From NCBI GenBank assembly GCA_012934845.2, contig WNNJ02000227.1:62001-126000 (forward strand): a DNA stretch of 64,000 nt, in the 5' to 3' direction. The translations under genes were made by a program, and so were the position numbers. This DNA comes from Pomphorhynchus laevis. Taxonomy: Eukaryota > Acanthocephala > Palaeacanthocephala > Echinorhynchida > Pomphorhynchidae. Of this stretch, positions 29,301 to 37,310 are shown piece after piece; positions within the stretch are counted from its first letter, which is position 1, and every line of letters starts with the position of its first letter. A model generated the notes under the pieces. The model saw only the letters and a program-made list of their open reading frames with translations. It made no database searches and had not been told where the DNA came from.

Positions 29301-30576
29301 TTATATACATCAAGTTTAATAAACTTGATGTATATAAATTTGAGTAAATATCAATAAGTAATATGTTATTAACTGTTTAGATTTAGGACAATTGCTGAAC
29401 TTAGCCTTCTTTGAGCAAAATGCTCGTTGTGGTTACGTTCTTAAGCCACGAGTCATGTGGGACTCAAATCATCCAATGTACAGAGAGTTCAATCCCTACA
29501 TGTCTGATCACGACTTTAGATCAACTGATTTCCACGTTCAAGTACTATCGTTTTCACGGCCGATGTTTATAACTAATCTGTTTGTTTCTTCATAGATTAT
29601 ATCTGGGCAATATTTGAATCATTCTTCAAATTGTAATACCAGCGTATTTGTGGAAGTTGATGTTTACGGAATTCCAGTGGATTGCTACAATAAGCGAACT
29701 CGGCCAAGTAGCAGAAATAGCTTAAATCCTATCTGGCAAGAAGGATGGACATTTAAGGTATTAGAAATAATTTTCCACTAAAATACCTGCAGAATAAGAA
29801 TTTATTCTACAGGTATTTTAGCAACTATTTTCAACAACTATTCATTGTAGTTTAAACGCAAAGAAAAATGAAGATATTAATTTAATATAATCCATAACAT
29901 GCAATCGGATATTCATTTTTGAAGATATTCGATTTATTTTAGTTGTCCTTTCCTAAACTTGCATTTATCCGTTTCCAAATCATTGAATGCGCGAATAATC
30001 ATGTCTGTGCTCAAAGGATTATTCCAGTTAGTTGCTTAAAATTAGGTAAGTCATATTGTAAAATTTAATAAAATAAAATCCATATTGAAAGTTCGAAATA
30101 GATTTATTTTTTTAATTATCACGTATTCTTGAATTTTAAAAAATTCAATGCTATTAATTTCAATTTGATTTGATACCAAATATCAATGTATCTCTGCAGT
30201 GTATTATATTACAATTACCATTTAATTGTATTATTTTCATTACTTTTGTAGCAACAAAAGTTAATACAATAATCATCTTTTAGATATGATGTCATTGAAC
30301 ATCAAATTTCAATATCAAAGAATGGAATATAACTGGTACATAAAATATGCGTATAACTCGCATAAAAAAAGAACTTCATAACACAATATATTTGCATTCT
30401 TGTTTGTTGTATATTCTAGAACTTAGATATGAAGAAGCTAACTAACTCAAACCCTCACTATAAAACGTAATTACACGAAAATAAGAACCTTATTATAAAA
30501 ATCCTTTATCTTTATAATACTATAATATGTATTTTCATTGAAGATTAACTTTTTTCCTGGAATTATTACAATAGTT

Positions 30577-30630
<54 letters not shown>

Positions 30631-32281
30631 TTTAATACATTTAATTATATAATTTCCGTTTATTTTATTAATAAACGGAAATTTATTTTATTTATTTGTT
30701 TATTTTATTATATATAATATTTTGATAGTAAAATATAAAAACGCTAAACAAATTTATTTACATCTAAATGTTGGGTGACACTTAAATTTCAATTTCTAGA
30801 ACTAAAATTTAAAAAATGGTTCTAGCAGACATTTGCATGGAGATAAATTCAAGTTTACTTGTTCCGCTATAAATTCAAAGTAAACAACATGTATACAACT
30901 ATTTAAAAAATATTGTTATAATGGCAAAAATATATCGTTAAAAATAGACTTTGAATATATAATTTTGTAATTGACTAATATTTTAATTATTTTTCGTTTA
31001 GAATTTGGTTTTTTAATTTATCCGTAAGTATTTGATTGATTAAATATTTTATCTGATATTTATAGTTAAATAGACTTAGAATATATAATATTGTAATTGT
31101 TTAATATTTTTTGGAATTAAAATATTGACGTTAATATTTTGGACGGTTATCAAAGTCAAGACATCAAATCTTTTAGTTTTAAAATATAACTTATAAATCG
31201 TATTGATTCACATGTAAATTTATCTTCTGGTTTATCTTTGAATGTGTTTTTCCCTTTAGTAATGTGATACTAAAGTGATACTTTATTTTGTAACATTAGT
31301 GATACTAATGTGATACTTTATTTTGTAATATTAAACACAATTGTGAGTACGTTTGGTTTCCACATGAAAAATGTCATCAGTAAACTATTTAGGATACCGA
31401 CATGTTAGGCTACGCAACCTTGCCAATATCCCGCTTGAGATATCAACAATTTTCATATGTACAAAATCTGATGAAGTTGTCTTGCAGAGAGATAAATCAA
31501 TGTCATGTACGCCCATGTCTATGTCTTCAATTATAAAGGGTTCCGATGATGCAGTAAGTGCTTTCTGCGTTTTTATTTTAATATTCAAGTTTTCTTTGTA
31601 TAAATATGTTTAATAAACTTGAGAATTTATAAGAAAAATAAACAACTTACAACTCTAAAAATTATTGCCCATCAAATAAAATGTATTGATGAAAAAAATT
31701 ATATAATAAAAAATAAAAATGTATATTTTAATTTATATATAAAATATAATATTTCTATTACATATAATATCGATAGTATGTTTAGGCTACATTGCTGAAA
31801 AATAGTGATATATGCATGTTGATATACTGTTATCATCTATCGAAGATGATAATCCAAAGGATATTCAATCCTCTGAATTATATATATCAAAATAGTAGGT
31901 ATATAAAATTTAACCAAGTTTTCTTTTGCAATTTATTTAAAAAGGTTTTTAGGTTACCCCTTCGTCGGTAGCACAATCCAATATTCTACCATTGAATTGG
32001 TAAAATATTATGGGGTTATACAATGTGGTTATTCAAATAACCCCATTGATACTTTCAATATATATAAGATATAATCGAATTTAACGTTATAATTGCATTT
32101 GAATGGAGAGATATCACGTAACACTATCTAATCTATTTTTACTTTCAGCACATGCCAACTATTTTTACATGTTTTTACAATTTTAGATTTTTTGAAAAAG
32201 GTCGAGAAGACAGAAATGTCAAGTGGCCTTATTCAGGAAAATAATATCTACAATTGTAAAAATATAAATATAACAGCATAA
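5294..32281 (+). CDS. PLCE1: Phospholipase C epsilon, multi-exon gene
   Basis: This is a phosphoinositide-specific phospholipase C, which splits PIP2 into IP3 and diacylglycerol at the membrane. I joined 18 exons, all bounded by AG and GT: 5294-5395, 7507-7951, 9162-9370, 9419-9544, 9591-9695, 12819-12926, 12976-13092, 13142-13285, 13650-13713, 17901-17958, 18052-18203, 19178-19249, 22776-22899, 24974-25098, 29381-29541, 29596-29757, 29943-30045, 31393-31553. They total 2538 bases, exactly 846 codons, with matching phase at every junction. The C2 end ([18 protein letters not shown]) closely follows human PLCE1 (GYRHLQLRNLHNEVLEIS), which picks the epsilon class over beta or delta. The true start and the RasGEF/PH parts are not identified. 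A possible last exon is 32201-32281; RA domains were not found. Confidence 0.9.
5960..6298. repeat. Foldback (MITE-like) inverted repeat
   Basis: Two arms of about 135 bases, 5960-6100 and 6163-6298, are near-perfect reverse complements. The sequence ACAACGT...AATATAAATATC of the left arm recurs inverted on the right. The centre is about 60 bases. No coding capacity. Confidence 0.75.
6322..6977 (+). repeat. Direct repeat pair of about 160 bases
   Basis: GTAAAAGTGACTCATAGTTA and the following 150 bases (about 6322-6492) recur at about 6820-6977 with few changes. Confidence 0.75.
7507..9544 (+). CDS. PLCE1: PLC epsilon, EF-hand region (four-exon N-terminal block, three exons here)
   Basis: Exons 7507-7951, 9162-9370 and 9419-9544. 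The first carries [20 protein letters not shown], the segment that in PLC epsilon precedes the EF-hand lobe. The second and third give a helical stretch ([16 protein letters not shown], then [12 protein letters not shown]) ending in [21 protein letters not shown], the standard end of the PLC EF region just before the X box. The exon at 7507 could instead begin the protein at the ATG at 7510. The 7952-9161 intron is very A+T-rich and holds a direct repeat; the next two introns are only 48 and 46 bases. Confidence 0.85.
8135..8705 (+). repeat. Diverged direct repeat in PLC intron
   Basis: About 120 bases centred on AATAATTTTCTAGGAAAA (8135-8260) recur at about 8575-8705. Both lie in a very A+T-rich intron (7952-9161). 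Confidence 0.55.
9591..13285 (+). CDS. PLCE1: PLC epsilon, catalytic X box
   Basis: Exons 9591-9695, 12819-12926, 12976-13092 and 13142-13285. The key catalytic positions are present: the first His in SSHNSYLTG, the Glu and Asp in CVELDCWDG (calcium ligands), the second His in [10 protein letters not shown], the Glu in LSIENRCS and the lysines in KILIKNKK that contact the substrate phosphates. The enzyme half is therefore expected to be active. The 9696-12818 intron holds the inverted hammerhead-like pair at 9909-10122 and several short palindromes. The other two introns are both 49 bases. Confidence 0.93.
9909..10122. repeat. Inverted pair of hammerhead-like element ends
   Basis: Arms of about 90 bases face each other across a short A+T-rich spacer. 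Each arm contains CTGACGA, a hairpin (GCC/GGC) and GAAA, at 9962-9988 on the minus strand and 10040-10064 on the plus strand, then a CTTTGGCAATATATA tract. The outer ends read TAACTAACTCAG and GATCTGATTAACTTTTGC, close to the ends of the Penelope-like repeats at 48-49 kb. Confidence 0.65.
13650..19249 (+). CDS. PLCE1: PLC epsilon, acidic X-Y linker and start of Y box
   Basis: Exons 13650-13713, 17901-17958, 18052-18203 and 19178-19249. The linker starts with an acidic run ([11 protein letters not shown]), continues with [10 protein letters not shown], then turns basic (KHRKKS). Negative X-Y linkers keep PLC enzymes autoinhibited. [20 protein letters not shown] then starts the Y box, followed by a basic insert (KRKSIRRS), as in PLCE1. 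The 13714-17900 intron was enlarged by Penelope-like elements. Confidence 0.88.
14250..15120 (-). mobile_element. Penelope-like element fragments
   Basis: On the minus strand, stretches match the C-terminal half of the reverse transcriptase at 39271-40620 (for example the complement of TCATCTTTACGATATAAAT and of CACCTTCTTTATCATTAATA). At least two overlapping partial copies lie head to tail, with the YIDD region near 14730. The fragments sit in the PLC intron 13714-17900 next to a younger, intact element of another type. Confidence 0.7.
15160..17565 (-). mobile_element. Intact Penelope-like element with RT and GIY-YIG endonuclease
   Basis: One uninterrupted 769-codon ORF (17565-15256) encodes a reverse transcriptase and then an endonuclease. 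RT blocks in order: [63 protein letters not shown] and NFLDVKVL. The C-terminus has a GIY-YIG nuclease: [18 protein letters not shown], then KKRTYQH and a Glu in LVLESLYI. This arrangement is the hallmark of Penelope-like retroelements. Just past the ORF on the same strand (15200-15164) is a hairpin GACTG/CAGTC followed by GAAATATC, typical of the element's terminal repeat. The open frame suggests a young insertion in the PLC intron. Spliced out, it need not disturb the host gene. Confidence 0.93.
20009..21575 (+). repeat. Tandem duplication, unit about 770 bases, period about 798
   Basis: TAAATGCGAATCCGGCATTG at 20010 recurs at 20809, and the sequence then runs nearly identically through an (AT)-rich block to TAATAGATCCTATCAAAATT in both copies. 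Differences are confined mostly to lengths of AT runs. The copies are separated by a short stretch built from repeats of CCTATCAAAATT. It lies in the PLC intron 19250-22775. Confidence 0.9.
21576..21900 (+). mobile_element. Decayed transposon-type ORF fragment
   Basis: The plus strand reads [20 protein letters not shown], then [20 protein letters not shown] and [14 protein letters not shown], then [15 protein letters not shown]. This follows a sequence repeated in many invertebrate genomes (pattern PPLHIKLG...FP.LSEAKI..G.F.GPQI), usually in mobile-element contexts. I cannot name its superfamily. It is interrupted by stops and sits in a PLC intron directly after the tandem duplication. Confidence 0.5.
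22776..29541 (+). CDS. PLCE1: PLC epsilon, catalytic Y box
   Basis: Exons 22776-22899, 24974-25098 and 29381-29541. [17 protein letters not shown] carries the Ser and Arg that bind the phosphoinositide head group; [16 protein letters not shown] and [15 protein letters not shown] are the usual Y-box blocks. [16 protein letters not shown] before it matches the human linker segment HISSVNENAAKRLCR. The 4.3-kb intron 25099-29380 contains LINE pieces in both orientations and one member of a 586-base repeat pair whose other member lies before the exon at 24974. Confidence 0.92.
24146..24731 (+). repeat. 586-base repeat, copy 1
   Basis: Starts ACAGACTTCACTGTAA and ends TTATCTGAACT. Copy 2 is at 27242-27828, same orientation, almost identical. 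It has no TG...CA ends and no recognised coding content, so I do not call it an LTR. Confidence 0.9.
25310..25720 (-). mobile_element. LINE (CR1/L2-like) C-terminal fragment
   Basis: On the minus strand, [20 protein letters not shown] leads to a segment with [17 protein letters not shown] and ends [16 protein letters not shown] before a stop. The pattern of RSF..AAP.LWNSLP followed by FKK.LK is the typical C-terminus of CR1, L2 and Jockey-like reverse transcriptase proteins. One stop interrupts it. It lies in the PLC intron 25099-29380. Confidence 0.8.
25966..26830 (+). mobile_element. LINE reverse transcriptase fragment
   Basis: [12 protein letters not shown] is the catalytic YADD motif of a non-LTR reverse transcriptase, followed by [20 protein letters not shown] (the usual N.L.VN..KTKVM block) and by a decayed thumb region. 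It has several stops. It is in the opposite orientation to the C-terminal LINE piece 250 bases upstream, so it is a separate insertion. Confidence 0.8.
27242..27828 (+). repeat. 586-base repeat, copy 2, with a diverged third piece
   Basis: Nearly identical to 24146-24731. Immediately after it, 27839-27996 is an older partial copy (TTGTTGCCCAGTC and TTGGCGCTTCGCGAATTAAT are shared), split by an AT microsatellite. Confidence 0.88.
28805..29212 (+). repeat. Direct repeat pair of about 105 bases
   Basis: GTTTCTAGCCAAATATCAAA through TCAGGATGGATAT occurs at about 28816-28920 and 29111-29212. Confidence 0.7.
29596..31553 (+). CDS. PLCE1: PLC epsilon, C2 domain
   Basis: Exons 29596-29757, 29943-30045 and 31393-31553 encode the C2 domain: [53 protein letters not shown] and [19 protein letters not shown]. 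Human PLCE1 has the same blocks in the same order. After it, a Ser/Met-rich tail ends at SIIKGSDDA before a GTAAGT donor. In vertebrates two Ras-association domains follow. Confidence 0.92.
30580..30628. repeat. (AT)n microsatellite
   Basis: About 24 uninterrupted AT units in the PLC intron 30046-31392. Confidence 0.97.
32201..32281 (+). CDS. PLC epsilon, candidate last exon
   Basis: An AG at 32199-32200, just after a pyrimidine-rich stretch, opens 26 codons plus TAA in the phase required by the donor at 31554. The peptide starts [15 protein letters not shown]. If it is used, the protein ends about 26 residues after the C2 tail and lacks RA domains. The alternative acceptor a few bases upstream would end the protein after two residues. 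Confidence 0.3.
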   Translation, partial: VEKTEMSSGLIQENNIYNCKNINITA

Positions 32282-32333
32282 ATATATGATAGCATCTTAA
32301 ATGTTGTTCACCAATTTCAGTATATATATATAA

Positions 32334-32465
32334 ATTCGATCTTAATATAAAACAACACATTCGCTGAACGACAATTAAACCTTGTGTTTTAATATATATA
32401 TATTAAAACACAAGGTTTAATTATCATTCACCAAATGTGTTGTTTTTTATATTAAGATCGAATTG
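32334..32465. repeat. Large palindrome upstream of the catalase-family gene
   Basis: Two arms of about 62 bases with few mismatches: AATTCGATCTTAATATAAAA on the left is mirrored by the complement at 32440-32465, and TTAAACCTTGTGTTTTAATA is mirrored across an AT centre. It ends about 350 bases before the catalase-family start codon. Confidence 0.85.
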
Positions 32466-32735
32466 AAATGGATATAATTCTAATATTACAATTATTATAT
32501 AATTATAATGTTATGTTTAAATTTTAATTTATATTTCTTCCTCGTTACTACAACAATTATTTAAAATAAAAATTTATATATCAATATAGGCTGTATTTTA
32601 ATTTATGAAACCGATAAGGGACAAATTTATCTAATCAAGTTTATCAAATGGATATTATTGCACATAATTTAACTATCAATCGTTTCATTTGTACTGTTTC
32701 ATTTCAAATGAAACTATCTGGTCCCTCAATTTGTA

Positions 32736-32748
32736 CTTATAAAATATA
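32736..32748 (+). promoter_or_regulatory. TATA-like box
   Basis: CTTATAAAATAT lies about 75 bases before the start codon at 32819. In such A+T-rich DNA this is suggestive only. Confidence 0.35.
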
Positions 32749-32818
32749 TTTGAACTGGTATAAATTTTAAATTAAGCGCCATTTTTAACTTAAACCAAGT
32801 ATATAGATTTTTACCATA

Positions 32819-34387
32819 ATGTCATCATTACATCGTGATATATGCTCAAATCAGCTTCACAGCTATCGCTCAAATGCCGGCGATACGCAATTATTAATGA
32901 CAACGGATAACGGATCACCATGTCCAAGTAAAACTACAAGCCTATCTGCCGGAAGCGGTCAAACTTTGCTATTACATGATCGAAGTTTATGTGAAGAATT
33001 GTGCAATTTTAACAGAGAACGCATTGCTAGTCGATGCTGTTTTGCTAAGGGACATGGTGCATTTGGATTCTTTCAATGTACAACAGATATAATAAAGGCC
33101 TATAGCATTGCATCACCTTTCTCTGAATTACACAAAGAGACTCCAATAGCGATTCGATTTTCGCGTATGCGTTCTGAAAACGGTTCGTCGGATACGTGTC
33201 GAGACGTGTTTGGCATATCTGTGAAATTCTACACATCTTGTGGTAATTGGGATTTGGTTTGTTCAAACTTACCCGTATTCTTTATTCGGGACCCGATTTT
33301 ATTTCCAAGTTTGATTCGAAGTCAAAGGCGAAATCCTGTGACCAACGTATACGATGCTGATATGTATTGGGATTTTCTCAGTTTGCACCCAGAATCTGTT
33401 CAAATGTTGTGCATGCTGTATAGCAGTAGGGGGATGCCAAGTTCATACGCTACTATGAACGGGTATTCCGCGAATACTTATGCTCTCCGTAATGCAGATA
33501 ATCAAACGTTCTTTTGTAGATTCCATCTAATAACCAGCGATCTTGAATGTATGTCAGAAGAAGACATGAATAGAATACGCTCCTCTGACCCAGATTATAT
33601 GTCAAGAGATATTTTTCAAAGAATAAGTTTAAAAAAGTACCCAACATGGGATTTGTATGTACAAATTGTTAAAGAGGATGAACTTGATAAATTTGGATTC
33701 AATATTTTTGACTGCACTAAGGTTTGGCCACATCTAACTTCACCACTTTGCCCTGTAGGTCGATTAACTTTGAATCGCCTATCGGTTGATCAATTCGCCG
33801 AATTTGAGCAAATGTGTTTCAGTCCCGGTAACTTAATCCCCGGTATCGAAATACCAAGGTCAGATTTAATATTGCAGGCACGTGTATTTGCTTACGATGA
33901 TGCACAGCGTTACAGAATTGGTAAAAACTTTAGACAGATACCTTGTAATCAACCACTTTGTCCTGTTTCTTCAACTAGTAGAGGAGGAGCATGTTGGCAT
34001 GGTCGATTAACTGGTGCGCCAATTTATTATCCCAATAGCTTCAATGGACCTGCTGTTGCTTTACACTTTGATGAACATGTGTATCCAATTTCAGGAGACG
34101 TTGGCCGAATCCCACTTCAAAGTGGAGATAATTTTACTCAAGCTCAAAACTTTTATATAAAGGTTTTGAAAGATGATGAAAAGATTGAATTGGCATGTGC
34201 TTTGGCTAGATCAATGGCACCTGCTCTTCCGTATATACGTAAACTCGCAATTGAGAACTTTTACGCGGTAAGCATTGATCTCGGACAAAATATTGAACAC
34301 TTCCTTAACAGTTATTCTGGTGGTAAAACTACTACAGATGAAAAGCATGTTCAAGCATCTTCAGATTCAATGTTCAACATAAATTAA
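32819..34387 (+). CDS. Catalase-family protein lacking the distal catalytic His
   Basis: A single-exon ORF of 522 residues covers a whole clade-3-type catalase: TTDNGSP...LLLHDRSL at the N-terminus, NFNRERIASR, GHGAFGFFQC, PIAIRFS, FGISVKFYTSCGNWDL, FFIRDPILFPSLI, KRNP-like RRNPVT, TKVWPH, then the heme ligand block RVFAYDDAQRYRIG with the proximal Tyr, and YYPNSFNGP. The catalytic His of VVHAKG is Phe here (CCFAKG, residue about 78). The active-site Asn (SNLPVFF) and the Tyr ligand remain. The NADPH-side block HRHMNGYGSHTF is altered to YATMNGYSANTY. The C-terminus has no SKL-like peroxisome signal. It probably binds heme but should not degrade hydrogen peroxide efficiently. The lack of introns contrasts with its neighbour and could mean retroposition or transfer. 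Confidence 0.9.
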   Translation: MSSLHRDICSNQLHSYRSNAGDTQLLMTTDNGSPCPSKTTSLSAGSGQTLLLHDRSLCEELCNFNRERIASRCCFAKGHGAFGFFQCTTDIIKAYSIASPFSELHKETPIAIRFSRMRSENGSSDTCRDVFGISVKFYTSCGNWDLVCSNLPVFFIRDPILFPSLIRSQRRNPVTNVYDADMYWDFLSLHPESVQMLCMLYSSRGMPSSYATMNGYSANTYALRNADNQTFFCRFHLITSDLECMSEEDMNRIRSSDPDYMSRDIFQRISLKKYPTWDLYVQIVKEDELDKFGFNIFDCTKVWPHLTSPLCPVGRLTLNRLSVDQFAEFEQMCFSPGNLIPGIEIPRSDLILQARVFAYDDAQRYRIGKNFRQIPCNQPLCPVSSTSRGGACWHGRLTGAPIYYPNSFNGPAVALHFDEHVYPISGDVGRIPLQSGDNFTQAQNFYIKVLKDDEKIELACALARSMAPALPYIRKLAIENFYAVSIDLGQNIEHFLNSYSGGKTTTDEKHVQASSDSMFNIN

Positions 34388-36029
34388 AAATCGAATGATG
34401 TGATTGTGGTGAATTATGATTTCAAAAAACTTTTTTTGTCACTCAAATAAGTGCATATTTGATATATTTGATAATTTGAACGCGTTAATATAATATATTT
34501 GTATATTATATTGAACGTGTAATATTTGATATAAATAATATTTGTTTATATATATTATAATTTGATATATCCAGCGATATATTTACTATAAATATATTTT
34601 AAATAAATACATTTCATATAAATACATTTATTGTTTTCATAAATACCACAAATTTCAGTTGATTGTGGATTAATTCAATATCTGCTTTATAAAAAGCGAT
34701 AAATATCACTTGAAATTTAATATTAATGATAAGTTGATATTTGATACAGAATCAACATCTTGTGAAACGATAGGAGCAATCGATTATAAGCAAAGTAAAT
34801 GATGTTGACAGATAAATTTTGGAGATGTCAGTTATCTTATAATGTTTAAAACGAATCTAATCAGCTATGTTTTCATCAAATATTTACTAATCTTCCTGCA
34901 TGTTCCTGGTAGCTTGCTGGTTCTGAATGCGTTATCAATATTAAATTACAAATCTAATGATATTTAGATTTGACTATTTAGATAGCCAAATTGACATTAA
35001 ACATGTGTTTCGTTCGCTTAGCAGTTTACACAACTTGACCTAAGACACATGGCTGACGTGTTTCGTTACTATAATCACATTGTTCAATATGTATCGCAAC
35101 CACCATAACATCATCATATAAACTAAAAATAAATTCCTAATGATAATATAAAGTTTCCAGAGAAGAATTCTTATCTGGAATCGTTGTATTTAAAATATTG
35201 ATGAGATTATTTAATGATATATCAATATTATATCGGGAGAAATATATTGGTAAAAAAATATTCATTTATCTAAATATGATAATTTTAGTTAATTATCTTT
35301 TAAATAATTAATTTATCATTTATTAAAAACATCTATTTTTATAAAAATACAATAATATAGGCATGCATTATTAGTTGTATTTTTAGATTCTGTTTAATAA
35401 AAAAAATATCTATAAATTTATTTAATTAAAAAGACACATTTAATATAATTATATTTATTTAATTTCAAAAGCAAATTAAAAAATTAAATTACTTGTAGAA
35501 ATTTAATTTTAAATCTTGACATTTTTTACCAAAAAATATGAGTTTTGAACATTAAATTGATCATAATATAATTACTAAAATTACACGTATTCAATTCCCT
35601 TTTTACTCTGGTATTTAAATAAACTCGTTATAATAGAATTCAGTTAATCTAATCGATAATTTTACATAAGTGATAAATATAAATATATTAATATTAATTG
35701 TGATATAATCATTTTAATATATTAATACTAATATTTTTATTAATTATTAATATTAAATAAATAATTATTATATTAAATTAATAATTAAATATAAATAAAG
35801 GTAATTAATAATTATTTCAAAAATAACCTCAAAGCGTAAATAACCTTAAAGCGTAACAACATAAACCTTACAACATTACCGCTGGCTTGAATAACTTAAA
35901 TAAACTTTAAGCGTAAATAACTTTAAAGCGTAAAACATTACCTTATGTTTACGTTACATTACCTTACTATTTTATTTGTTATTTATTAATATTTATAAAT
36001 GGTTTAATAAAATAATAATTATAAATACA
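34388..36029. other. Non-coding stretch with short repeats
   Basis: No gene seen. AATAAA-type signals follow the catalase ORF near 34604. From 35820 to 35960 a short imperfect repeat (AACCTTAAAGCGTAAAT) occurs about six times. Confidence 0.5.
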
Positions 36030-37310
36030 TGCCAACAACAGTACGCTACATTTCAGTATTAGTAAACCTTATTAGCTATTAATCCAATACCTACGTTTCA
36101 CGTTTCGGTGAACGTTAACCAACATTTTGAAATTTTGATGACTATTTTATTATCCACTCTACTTTAATCCTGTATTTTTAATCCAACAGCAGTACGCTAC
36201 ATTTCAGTATTGATGAACCTCATCAGCTACTCATCCAATACCTACGTATCAGGTTTTGATCCTTTTAATGCTAGATGAAGATCACTCGATTCGTCTGCTT
36301 TTATTGGCAATTATTATTTTAATAAATAATAATTACGATCTGACATAAAATGCATGATGACATAAGGTGTACATCTGAAATTTGTATTAATAAGATGCGT
36401 GATGAAAAAAATGAAAATTGCCAACAGAAAAAGAAAAGAGCGATTATATTCTTTGGTTATAAGGCACACAAATTTCTCGATGGTTTTTGATATAATAGGT
36501 TTAGTACCCCTACAAGCCCTTTAAACTTTTCTAAAGCATTAAAAAGCTTAATGCTATTTCGTTCAAATGTTATTCAAGTTATTTGATTTGTTTCATGTTA
36601 GAAGTCACTGTTTTTAGCCAAAAAAACATAAAGTACATGTTAATTTTATAGTTACAAATAATAGCGACATTCGACAAATAGTCATACATCTGCGAAGCTT
36701 TTCAAGATAATGACAATTGAATTTAATCTTATCTATAAGCCAACAGCAGTACGCTACATTTTTATATTGGTGGACTTCATCAGCTACTGATCTAATACCT
36801 ACGTTTCACATTTTGGACTTTTAATGTTGGCCGACGATCACTCGATTCATCTATTTTATTCCCATTTAGATTGAATGAAAGACTTTCGTCTTACATTTTG
36901 CAAATTTAATTGAAATAATTTATGATTTCAAATTAAATCAGCGTTCGTAGAGGAAGATTCTACTTTCAATTTGAAAACAAACCTATTTTGGCGTCCTCAT
37001 TTAAAGTTGTTATACTTATGATGTAATAGAATGTAAACATAGATTTTACATTGTTAACATTAAAAATTTTGATGGAATTGAACGTTGCTTTTTAATCCTA
37101 TCTATAACCAAATAACAGAACGCTACATTTTAGTATTTTTGGACTTCATCAACTACTGATTGACAGCCAACATTAAAAGGAGTGAAGCGTGAAACGGAGG
37201 CATTAGATCCAATGCCTACGTTTCACGTTTCGGTCCTTTGTATGTTGATTGTCAATCAGGAGCTTATGAAGTCCTCCAATACTGAAATGGAGCGTACTGC
37301 TGTGGGCTTA
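36030..37310 (-). repeat. Dispersed repeat family with hammerhead-like core, four or five copies
   Basis: Copies start at about 36030, 36185, 36740, 37100 and (inverted) 37190-37310. On the minus strand the better copies read CTGATGAAGTCCACCAATAC then TGAAATGTAGCGTACTG, with GTATTGG upstream able to pair with CCAATAC. The last copy is a palindrome of two facing units. A related unit is near 51210-51300. Probably ends of a retroelement family. Confidence 0.65.

Noticed and set aside
31955-32025. tRNA-like sequence on the minus strand (TTCAATGGTAGAATATTGG, possible His anticodon loop TTGTGCT)
   Set aside because: The D-arm is plausible and the anticodon stem partly pairs, but no T-arm or acceptor stem can be formed. 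At most a tRNA-derived relic or chance.
33045-33647. Minus-strand ORFs inside the catalase-family gene
   Set aside because: Antisense shadows of a fully conserved coding region.
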